A DNA stretch of 5,915 bases from positions 1 to 5,915 of the forward strand of contig JARIET010000185.1 of the NCBI GenBank assembly GCA_031127185.1, in the 5' to 3' direction. The first letter of the stretch is position 1, and the number at the start of each line of letters is the position of its first letter. Below are positions 1 through 5,915 of the stretch, one piece after another. The stretch is from Gemmatimonadota bacterium (GTDB lineage Bacteria; Gemmatimonadota; Gemmatimonadetes; Gemmatimonadales; Gemmatimonadaceae). The notes beneath the pieces are model-generated. The model saw nothing but the letters and a program-made list of their open reading frames with translations. It searched no databases and was not told the DNA's origin. A program made the position numbers and the translations under genes.

Positions 1-2180
1 TCCACCCAGCCGGGAATGATCGTCTTGCCAGAAACGTCGAACACGCGCGCTCCCGCCGGAATCGCCACCCGACCGGACGGACCGACCGCCGTGATCCGAT
101 GGTCGGTGACGACGATATCGCCCTTCTCGATCACCTCATTGCCCTTCATGCTGATGACGCGCGCGCCACGCAGCACCATCACACCCTTTGGCTTGTACCC
201 TTCGACAGACACCTTGATGTCGAATCGCCGCGGTGTGTACGCCGGGCGCGTGGGCAACGTGTCAGCACCTGGCACGGGCAGCGTGTCGCCCGCGAGGCGC
301 TTGGGCCACGCACGTTGCATTGAGTCGGTGCGGGCGCGCATCGCCTCGGCGACATCGTACAGGAAGAACGAGCGGCCGAGTGAGAAGTGCACATACCGGC
401 CATCAGCGCTCCAGCCGGGAAACTCACCCCCGACTTCAATAGCCACCTGTGACGGCACACCGGACGTGTCCGTGCGCGCAGCAAGCGCAACCGGACGCCC
501 AACCTCGGGCGTCGGGAAGACGTACAACCGGTGCGTCGCGCCGTTGAGCGCGAATCCGTGCGTGCCTGTCGGTGAGAGAATCAGTGGATCGCCCGTGTAT
601 ACGGGCTTCCGATCGGTTCCATCCCACCGCACGGACTGCAGCCCCGCATTCGTGGCGAACAACACGCGGCTCGTATCGGGACCGAAATGCGCAATCGGCC
701 CTTCCACGATCTGCGAAACGGAGCCGATCCCAGTGATCTCGTGTAGCTGGCCGCCGTCGGCGTCCATCCAGGAGAGCGTCAGAGGCCCGTCGTCGAGCGC
801 GCCGCTCAGGTTGTCCACGAAGTTACGCCGCGGCACCCATGGGCCAGTCGCAAACACGATGCGACGCCCATCCCGTGAGAACACCGGGCGCGCATAGAAC
901 GCCGGCGTGCTGCTGAGCTTGCGCAGTCCCGACCCGTCGGCATTCACGCGGAACAGGTCGCCGCCGCGCTCATCGGTCCAGGTGGCGAACACCAGCGTGC
1001 GTCCGTCTGGCGACCACGCGGGAGAATGCTCCACGGTGTTGTGAGCGTTCGTCACTCGGCGCGGAGTGCCGCCAGCCAGCGTCGTGATGTACACCTTCTC
1101 CAACGCGGTGAACGCGAGGCGTGTGACGTCGGGAGATGGCATCGCATCTCGGATCTGGCGCGCCAGGAACGTGTCGGTGATCGGATATTGCGAGAGGGAA
1201 AGCGGCCCCATGTACTGCTCGACGTCGGCCGTGAACGGGATGTTGGTCGACTTGCCCGAAGCGGCGTCCACGCGCCAGATCTTGCCTCCCCAGGTGGTGA
1301 GGATGGCGGAACCGTCGGGTAGCCACGCGGGATTCGGCATCGATCCATAGCCGGCCGACCTGAGGCTCGCATCGTGCTGCACATCGTGGCGCAGAACCTT
1401 TTCGTCGCCACTTTCGATATCGCGCAGCATCAGCGAGGTGCGCGCGTCGAAGCGCGTGAAGTACGCCAGCTTCCTGCCATCGGGGCTGACTGTTCCTTGC
1501 ATGGCCCCGGTGGGCGAGCTCACCGCGACGTGGCTACGCCCCGTCTTCCGATCGTACATCGTGATCTGTCCGCCGCGCCCCGACACGTACGCGCGGTTTC
1601 CATCGGGCGAAAAACTCGTGGCACCGGCACCCACGGGCAGATCAACACCGTCGCCTCCGGCGACGTGGAAGAGATTCTGCCTCGCGAACACGTACTCGTT
1701 GTCCACCCACACGGGGTACGACACGGCGCCGGCGGGGAACTTCGTGATCCGCACGGGATTCGATCCGTCAGCGTTTGCGACCCACACCTGATCGCTCCCC
1801 GACCGGTCCGATACGAACACGATGCGCCGACCGTCAGGCGAATACCGGGCCTGCACGTCCATGGCGTTGCCGCCCATGAGACGAGAGGCCTTCCCGCCGG
1901 CAATCGGCAGTGTGTAGAGGTCGCCGAGCAGGTCAAACAGAATCGTGCGCCCATCCGGGGACACCGAGAACGACATCCACGTTCCCTCATCGGTCGTGAA
2001 TCGCGCGATGCGGGTCGTTGTGAGCGGAAGCGTATTGGTCGGGTCGCGAGGCACCGATCCGGCGGTCACCGTGTATTCGCGTGTCCGCGGCTGTTGAGCC
2101 GTCGCGGAACTGGCGCTGGTCAGCAGGGCAACGCCGGACATCATGGCGACCGCGGTGAGACGTGCAGTGGAGTGATGCAT
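1..2180 (-). CDS. Secreted TolB-like beta-propeller/amidohydrolase fusion protein, paralog of the upstream gene (partial, 3' end outside the window)
   Basis: Open from the ATG at 2180 to the left edge: 726 codons without a stop. The protein starts MHHSTARLTAVAMMSGVALL and has a signal peptide with likely cleavage after Ala28 (ATA-QQ), so it is exported. Residues about 58-620 form a TolB/PD40-type propeller with repeated SPDG-type turns. The amidohydrolase beta-subdomain follows, with GVMVLRGARVISMKGNEVI, DIVVTDHRITAVG and SGKTIIPGWV at the very edge. The metal-binding HxH would come within the next few codons, so the active site cannot be judged. By comparison with its 1077-residue paralog, about 350 residues are missing from view. 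It shares one base with the upstream stop codon (TAATG), which indicates an operon with translational coupling. As in related proteins, a peptide- or amide-hydrolysing role in the periplasm is plausible, but the substrate is unknown. Confidence 0.9.
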   Translation of the reverse strand, partial: MHHSTARLTAVAMMSGVALLTSASSATAQQPRTREYTVTAGSVPRDPTNTLPLTTTRIARFTTDEGTWMSFSVSPDGRTILFDLLGDLYTLPIAGGKASRLMGGNAMDVQARYSPDGRRIVFVSDRSGSDQVWVANADGSNPVRITKFPAGAVSYPVWVDNEYVFARQNLFHVAGGDGVDLPVGAGATSFSPDGNRAYVSGRGGQITMYDRKTGRSHVAVSSPTGAMQGTVSPDGRKLAYFTRFDARTSLMLRDIESGDEKVLRHDVQHDASLRSAGYGSMPNPAWLPDGSAILTTWGGKIWRVDAASGKSTNIPFTADVEQYMGPLSLSQYPITDTFLARQIRDAMPSPDVTRLAFTALEKVYITTLAGGTPRRVTNAHNTVEHSPAWSPDGRTLVFATWTDERGGDLFRVNADGSGLRKLSSTPAFYARPVFSRDGRRIVFATGPWVPRRNFVDNLSGALDDGPLTLSWMDADGGQLHEITGIGSVSQIVEGPIAHFGPDTSRVLFATNAGLQSVRWDGTDRKPVYTGDPLILSPTGTHGFALNGATHRLYVFPTPEVGRPVALAARTDTSGVPSQVAIEVGGEFPGWSADGRYVHFSLGRSFFLYDVAEAMRARTDSMQRAWPKRLAGDTLPVPGADTLPTRPAYTPRRFDIKVSVEGYKPKGVMVLRGARVISMKGNEVIEKGDIVVTDHRITAVGPSGRVAIPAGARVFDVSGKTIIPGWV

Positions 2181-5100
2181 TAGCGCGTTCCCCCGATGGA
2201 ATCGATGGCGGCCCACCATGGGGCGGTGAGTTTCGTCGCGGTTGGGGCGATCTGGTCGAGCGTGTTGGCGTCGTAGAGTCGCCCGTTCTTCATCACGTAC
2301 CGCAGCGCCGTCGAGTTGCGAATGTCCGTGAGCGGATTGCGATCGAGGACCTGCAGGTCAGCGAGCTTACCGACCTCCAGCGAACCGAGCTCCGCGCCTG
2401 CGCCGATCGCGTCCGCCCCGTTCATCGTGGCGGCACGCAGAATGTCGTGGTTGTGCATGCCCCCTTTGGCGAGCAACCACAGGTTCCAGTGCAGCGCGAT
2501 TCCCTGCACCGTGCCGCCGCTGCCGACAGCAACCTTCCCGCCCGCGGCCACAACTCGCGCGGCGCCCGCTGCGATGTCCGCAAACGGGTATTCCGCCGCG
2601 ACATTCCATACCGATCGCGGCCGAACCGCGCGGTCGAGGTCCTTGTGGTAGTAGAACCGCATCAGCTTGGCGTCCGTATGAGGCGCTTCAGTCGCCAGGA
2701 TGTGTTCCATGCCTCCACGCCCGCCGACGCGGCCGAGCAGGAGTGGCGTGTACGTGATCCCCGATTCGGCGATGAGCTTTGCAACGTCGCCGTGCACCGG
2801 GTGGATCTCGAAGTGACCTTGATGGTTCGCGAACCCGTCGAGAATGGCGCTCAGGCTTTTGCGAAAATCCGGCGCGCCGACAGCCACGGCGGTGAGCCCG
2901 GCCTCGCGGCTCGTGGTGAGAAAACGCTGACGGTCAGGGCGCGTGGCGGTGAGGTCGGCACGCACAGTGTTCGTGCGGTACGCGCTCGCGTAGGGACCAA
3001 CGAAATCGCGGGCGTCGGCGGGCGTTCGTAGCGTTGCTACCGAATCGAGCACTGCCGGTCCGGTAGCGAACACGCGCGGACCGAGCACTTCGCCCGTCGC
3101 CACGCGATCGGCGTAGCTGAATACGTCGTACGAGCTGGCGTTTGGATCGCGCGTTGTCGTGACACCGAAGGCCAGATTCGCCAGATACTGGGCAACCACC
3201 GTGCGATGCGCCTGCGGCGGCTCTGCCGCGTCGGCGTGTACGTCGACGAATCCGGGGAGGATGGTCTTTCCGGACATGTCGATGACGCGGGCGTCGCGCG
3301 GGATGCTGACGCGCCCGCGCGCACCGACCGCCGTAATGCGGTTGTCGGTGATGACGATGTCACCATTCTCGATGACTTCGCGGTCCTTCATCGTGACAAT
3401 GCGGGCGCCACGAAGCGCGACCACACCCGCGGGCTTATCGGCCGGCACAGTGATCGTGACTTCGTAGCGCGTCGCCTCGTACGCCGCGGTGGCGCGACTT
3501 GCCGCGGCGCCCGCTGTATCCGCCGCCGGGCGGCGCGCGGAATCCGTCTGAGTTGGCCGCATCGCGGCGGCAATCGAGTCGCTGATGGCGCGGTCCGCCT
3601 GGGCTATGTCGTACACGTACAGCGTGCTTCCCACGCTCCACGCCGCCAATCGCCCATCGCGTGACCATGACGGGAACTCGCCTCCGGAGCGGGTCAGCCG
3701 CCGTACGGGCAGCACAGGACGTTCGGCCGCGGGATCAATCGTGATGGAATCGGCCACCTGCGGCCGTTCGAACAGGTAGATCTGGCGGCGGCGCCCGGCC
3801 TGACTCAGCACACGCGAACCATCGGGCGCCAGGAGCGTCTGCGGGGCTGCGCCGGCGAGCACCACGCGGCGATCCGTTCCATCCCAGCGCACCGACACCA
3901 GTGCAGTGCCGTCGTGGTAGAACACCCGATCCGCCTCGCGCACGAAGTGCGCGTACGCACCACTGGGAAACGCACCGAGATCGGCCACCATTGCGATGGA
4001 GTGCTGCGCACCACCGGATGCGGCCATCCATCGGAGTTCCAGGCCAAGCTCCGTTCCCGCTCCAGTGGCGGTGCGGGGCTGCACCGATGAGTTGTTTCCC
4101 ATCAGCGTGACGGCGCGCCGCGGCGCGCGCGCAAACACGAGGCGAGAACCGTCGGGCGTGAAGTTGATGCGCGAATACAGGGCGGGCGCGCGCGTGAGGT
4201 TCGTGGCAGCTCCTCCGTTCGCGTCCACCTGATGAATGTCCCCGCCATCGCCGTCGGTCCATGTCGCAAACGCGACCGTGCGTCCGTCGGGGCTCCACGT
4301 TGGCGCCGATTCCACACCGGTCATGGCCGTGGTGAGCCGACGCGGCTTGCGGTCGGCCAGATCCATCACCCAGACCTTGCCGAGCGCACTGAACGCGACG
4401 CGCCGCCCATCAGGGGAGAGCGCAGGTTGGCGAAGCTCACGTGCCTGCACCGAGTCGCCAATCTTGTACGCGCCCTTCACCAGCGCACCCAACGACTGCT
4501 CGACGTCGGCGGTGAACGGAATCTGAGTACGGATGCCGCTGGCAATGTCGACCTTCCACACCTTGCCGTCGAAGCTGGTCACGAGCGTCTTGCCGTCGGC
4601 CAGCCAGGCCGACCCCGGCAGCGGGCCAAACCCGGCAGGTCCCGCTGCTTCGGGCTGCGCGCCGACCAGCACCCAACGCTCCGCGCCGGTCGCAAGCGTC
4701 CGCACAACAAGCGCCGACTTGGCTTCGTATCGGGTGAAGTACGCAAGCAATTGTCCGTCGCGGCTCACAATGGGGCGAAAAACCCCTCCCGGCAGATTGG
4801 TCTGAAACCCGATCGATCCGTTATGGCGATCGTAGCGCACGGCCTGCTGCCCGTTGACGGTCTGAAACCATATGTGGCGTCCATCAGCGGTGAAGCTCGC
4901 CCCTGTGCCGACGCCCTGGAGGGGAACACCAGCCCCGCCGCGAATGTCCACAAGACGGTTGCCCGTGACAATGAAGCGGCCATCGGGCGTCCACGCCGGT
5001 TGCGAGCCGCCGGTGCTGATGAGCCGCGGCGACTTGCCCGTCGCGTCCACGAGCCAAGTGGCATCGACGCCGCTTCGATCCGACATGAACGCGATCCAGT

Positions 5101-5413
5101 TTCCGTCCGGCGAGTAGCGCGGTTGAACGTCAACAGATGTCCCCCCGACAATGCGCGTCGCCTTGCCCCCGGCCATCGGCATTGTATAGAGGTCGCCGAG
5201 GAGATCGAACACGATGGTTGAACCATCTGGCGACACATCGACGGACATCCACGTGCCCTGATCGGTGGTGAACCGAACGGTGCGCGGTGTGGCGAGCGTG
5301 AGCGTGTTGGTCGGATCGCGCCGAGGCGCCCCCGAGTCTGGACGCTGAACTGGCTGTGCCGCTCCCGGCGCGACAACGACAACCGAGAGGACGAGGGCAA
5401 GGGATAGACGCAT
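2180..5413 (-). CDS. Secreted TolB-like beta-propeller/amidohydrolase fusion protein, probably with a degenerate active site
   Basis: Complete 1077-residue protein. A signal peptide is visible (hydrophobic residues 4-19, likely cleavage after Ala19 in PGAAQ), so it is exported, probably to the periplasm. Residues about 45-605 form a TolB/PD40-type propeller marked by repeated (S/T/A)xDG turns near 61, 101, 142, 176, 217, 271, 333, 374, 419, 529 and 584. An Ala-rich linker (about 605-650) leads to an amidohydrolase domain from about 662: the N-terminal beta-subdomain ends in GKTILPGFVDVHAD (715-728), and the C-terminal part has GSLEVGKLADLQVLDRNPL (1010-1028) and VMKNGRLYDA (1040-1049). These motifs are typical of the imidazolonepropionase/prolidase-like amidohydrolases fused to PD40 repeats. 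The usual HxH is HAD (His726, Asp728), and other expected ligands are also replaced, so hydrolase activity is doubtful. The start is the ATG that gives an intact signal peptide; no good Shine-Dalgarno sequence precedes it. Substrate unknown. Confidence 0.93.
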   Translation of the reverse strand: MRLSLALVLSVVVVAPGAAQPVQRPDSGAPRRDPTNTLTLATPRTVRFTTDQGTWMSVDVSPDGSTIVFDLLGDLYTMPMAGGKATRIVGGTSVDVQPRYSPDGNWIAFMSDRSGVDATWLVDATGKSPRLISTGGSQPAWTPDGRFIVTGNRLVDIRGGAGVPLQGVGTGASFTADGRHIWFQTVNGQQAVRYDRHNGSIGFQTNLPGGVFRPIVSRDGQLLAYFTRYEAKSALVVRTLATGAERWVLVGAQPEAAGPAGFGPLPGSAWLADGKTLVTSFDGKVWKVDIASGIRTQIPFTADVEQSLGALVKGAYKIGDSVQARELRQPALSPDGRRVAFSALGKVWVMDLADRKPRRLTTAMTGVESAPTWSPDGRTVAFATWTDGDGGDIHQVDANGGAATNLTRAPALYSRINFTPDGSRLVFARAPRRAVTLMGNNSSVQPRTATGAGTELGLELRWMAASGGAQHSIAMVADLGAFPSGAYAHFVREADRVFYHDGTALVSVRWDGTDRRVVLAGAAPQTLLAPDGSRVLSQAGRRRQIYLFERPQVADSITIDPAAERPVLPVRRLTRSGGEFPSWSRDGRLAAWSVGSTLYVYDIAQADRAISDSIAAAMRPTQTDSARRPAADTAGAAASRATAAYEATRYEVTITVPADKPAGVVALRGARIVTMKDREVIENGDIVITDNRITAVGARGRVSIPRDARVIDMSGKTILPGFVDVHADAAEPPQAHRTVVAQYLANLAFGVTTTRDPNASSYDVFSYADRVATGEVLGPRVFATGPAVLDSVATLRTPADARDFVGPYASAYRTNTVRADLTATRPDRQRFLTTSREAGLTAVAVGAPDFRKSLSAILDGFANHQGHFEIHPVHGDVAKLIAESGITYTPLLLGRVGGRGGMEHILATEAPHTDAKLMRFYYHKDLDRAVRPRSVWNVAAEYPFADIAAGAARVVAAGGKVAVGSGGTVQGIALHWNLWLLAKGGMHNHDILRAATMNGADAIGAGAELGSLEVGKLADLQVLDRNPLTDIRNSTALRYVMKNGRLYDANTLDQIAPTATKLTAPWWAAIDSIGGTR
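2188..2194 (-). promoter_or_regulatory. Possible ribosome binding site of the downstream paralog
   Basis: GGGGGAA on the minus strand lies 7 bases before the ATG at 2180, inside the last codons of the upstream gene. It is only a partial match to GGAGG. With the TAATG stop/start overlap, it supports the ATG at 2180 as the real start and re-initiation by ribosomes finishing the upstream gene. Confidence 0.4.
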
Positions 5414-5548
5414 TCGCTGACGCTACCGGCGATTGCACGGCTCGGCAAGAGCGAAGGAGTGTGCACTGGTCACGGATGTTGCGGCGGTTGACACGACGTG
5501 CGGCGCAGCGCCCAAAACCGGGACGGGTTACCATACGTACGTTTGGGC
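5414..5548. promoter_or_regulatory. Divergent intergenic region expected to hold promoters for both directions
   Basis: This gap of about 134 bases separates the start codons of the minus-strand propeller/amidohydrolase gene and the plus-strand membrane-protein gene, so it should carry the promoter of the two-gene operon and that of the small gene. A perfect TTGACA hexamer lies at 5488-5493 on the plus strand, but no convincing -10 sits 16-18 bases downstream. I could not find a credible -35/-10 pair on the minus strand. The assignment rests on gene arrangement, not on a recognised promoter. Confidence 0.45.
5510..5548 (+). repeat. Inverted repeat abutting the start codon of the small membrane-protein gene
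   Basis: GCCCAAA at 5510-5516 and TTTGGGC at 5542-5548 are perfect reverse complements separated by 25 bases, and the second arm ends one base before the ATG at 5549. Inside lie a smaller AACC/GGTT pair (5516-5519, 5526-5529) and the 8-base palindrome ACGTACGT (5535-5542). It could be a leader hairpin that limits ribosome access or a binding site for a dimeric regulator. A 7-base repeat can also arise by chance in GC-rich DNA. Confidence 0.35.
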
Positions 5549-5875
5549 ATGAGACCTCCTGTGCCGTCCGCGCCTCGCCGCAGCTGGCTGCGCCCACAAA
5601 GCGGGCTGCTCATCCTCGGCATCGACTGGCTCTTTTTTGGGGCAGAGTTGATGACATTCCCGATCGGCGGCGTGGTCCTCGCGGCGTTCGCCGCGTTCAG
5701 CATTACCGCGGGCGGAGTGTTCTGGATGCAACGCCGCGGCGGTGACGCGCTCACAGCCGCTGCGCTGAAGGCCCTGCTGTCGGGTGTCGTGGCAGGAGTC
5801 CCGACCAGCATTGGCGGTACGGTGGTTGGCGCGGCTGTGCTCGCCTTGGCCGGGCTGCGGCGGCGCGCGAACTAG
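5549..5875 (+). CDS. Small hydrophobic membrane protein of unknown function
   Basis: Encodes about 108 residues from the ATG at 5549. The same frame could start at GTG 5498, adding 17 polar residues; I prefer the ATG because the extra residues look like non-coding leader and neither start has a clear Shine-Dalgarno sequence. A basic N-terminus (Arg10, Arg11, Arg15) precedes two likely transmembrane helices: about 18-36, which carries Asp26 and Glu33, and about 38-59. A basic QRR turn follows. A further hydrophobic stretch (about 73-102), rich in Gly and Ala with a central VPTSIGGTVVG, may form one helix or a short hairpin before the RRR C-terminus. The size and layout recall small inner-membrane or holin-like proteins, but I do not recognise the family and assign no function. 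It is divergent from the propeller/amidohydrolase pair, so a shared role is not implied. Confidence 0.65.
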   Translation: MRPPVPSAPRRSWLRPQSGLLILGIDWLFFGAELMTFPIGGVVLAAFAAFSITAGGVFWMQRRGGDALTAAALKALLSGVVAGVPTSIGGTVVGAAVLALAGLRRRAN

Positions 5876-5879
5876 TCCC

Positions 5880-5903
5880 CGGCGCCTGCGCCGCGCATCT
5901 TTT
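5880..5903 (+). terminator. Weak candidate terminator after the small membrane-protein gene
   Basis: CGGCG (5880-5884) and CGCCG (5889-5893) form a 5-base stem with a 4-base loop, starting 4 bases after the stop codon, and TTTT follows at 5900-5903. A second small hairpin (GCATC 5895-5899 with GATGC 5907-5911) overlaps the T run. The stem is short and the T run is 7 bases away, so this is a weak intrinsic-terminator candidate. Confidence 0.25.
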
Positions 5904-5915
5904 CGGGATGCATAT

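Noticed and set aside
16..897. Plus-strand open frame of 293 codons opposite the second paralog.
   Set aside because: The minus strand here encodes propeller and amidohydrolase motifs that align with the first paralog. The plus-strand product is a low-information shadow.
2175..2180. Palindrome ATGCAT overlapping the start codon of the second paralog.
   Set aside because: A 6-base palindrome is expected by chance and follows from ATG plus a His codon (CAT).
1374..3031. Two overlapping plus-strand open frames (1374-2183 and 2162-3031) spanning the gene junction.
   Set aside because: Both are antisense to well-supported genes, are rich in Arg and His, and show no domain motifs or plausible start signals.
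3230..3232. Idea that the first gene is a decaying pseudogene because its HxH motif is broken.
   Set aside because: The frame is open for 1077 codons with intact signal peptide, propeller repeats and C-terminal family motifs, so loss of catalysis with a retained function fits better than decay.
4232..5221. Long plus-strand open frame of 329 codons opposite the propeller domain.
   Set aside because: It is antisense to a gene with clear PD40 motifs and a signal peptide. Its Arg/His-rich translation resembles no protein family and is the usual shadow of GC-biased codons.
5488..5493. Perfect TTGACA hexamer that could be a -35 element for the small gene.
   Set aside because: The bases 16-19 positions downstream are CCCAAAAC-like with poor match to TATAAT, and the TACCAT at 5529-5534 is too far away. 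A lone hexamer is not enough to call a promoter.

Overview
The window is GC-rich bacterial DNA (about 60-65% G+C judged by eye) and almost wholly coding. It holds two adjacent minus-strand genes and one short divergent plus-strand gene. The two large genes encode secreted proteins that join an N-terminal TolB/PD40-type beta-propeller to a C-terminal amidohydrolase domain. This architecture is common in Gemmatimonadota and Acidobacteriota. A Gemmatimonadota-like source is my best guess, but there is no rRNA or marker gene here to confirm it.

Layout on the minus strand, in order of transcription: the first gene (5413 to 2180, 1077 aa) is complete. Its stop codon shares one base with the start codon of the second gene (2180 downward), giving the junction TAATG, so the two are almost certainly co-transcribed and probably translationally coupled. 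The second gene runs off the left edge of the window after 726 codons, just at the start of its amidohydrolase catalytic barrel. The proteins are tandem paralogs: they align from their signal peptides to the edge of the window, and 61 of 84 residues are identical in the first propeller blades.

On the plus strand, a 134-base gap (5414-5548) separates the pair from a divergent gene for a small membrane protein of about 108 aa (5549-5875). I do not recognise this protein's family. A short hairpin follows it.

The most notable point is that the complete first protein keeps the fold and flanking motifs of its family but seems to have lost most of the metal-binding and catalytic residues of the amidohydrolase site. 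It may be a pseudoenzyme or a propeller-based binding protein paired with a possibly active sister enzyme. The sister's active site lies outside the window, so that pairing cannot be tested here. I see no mobile element, CRISPR array, RNA gene or phage feature.
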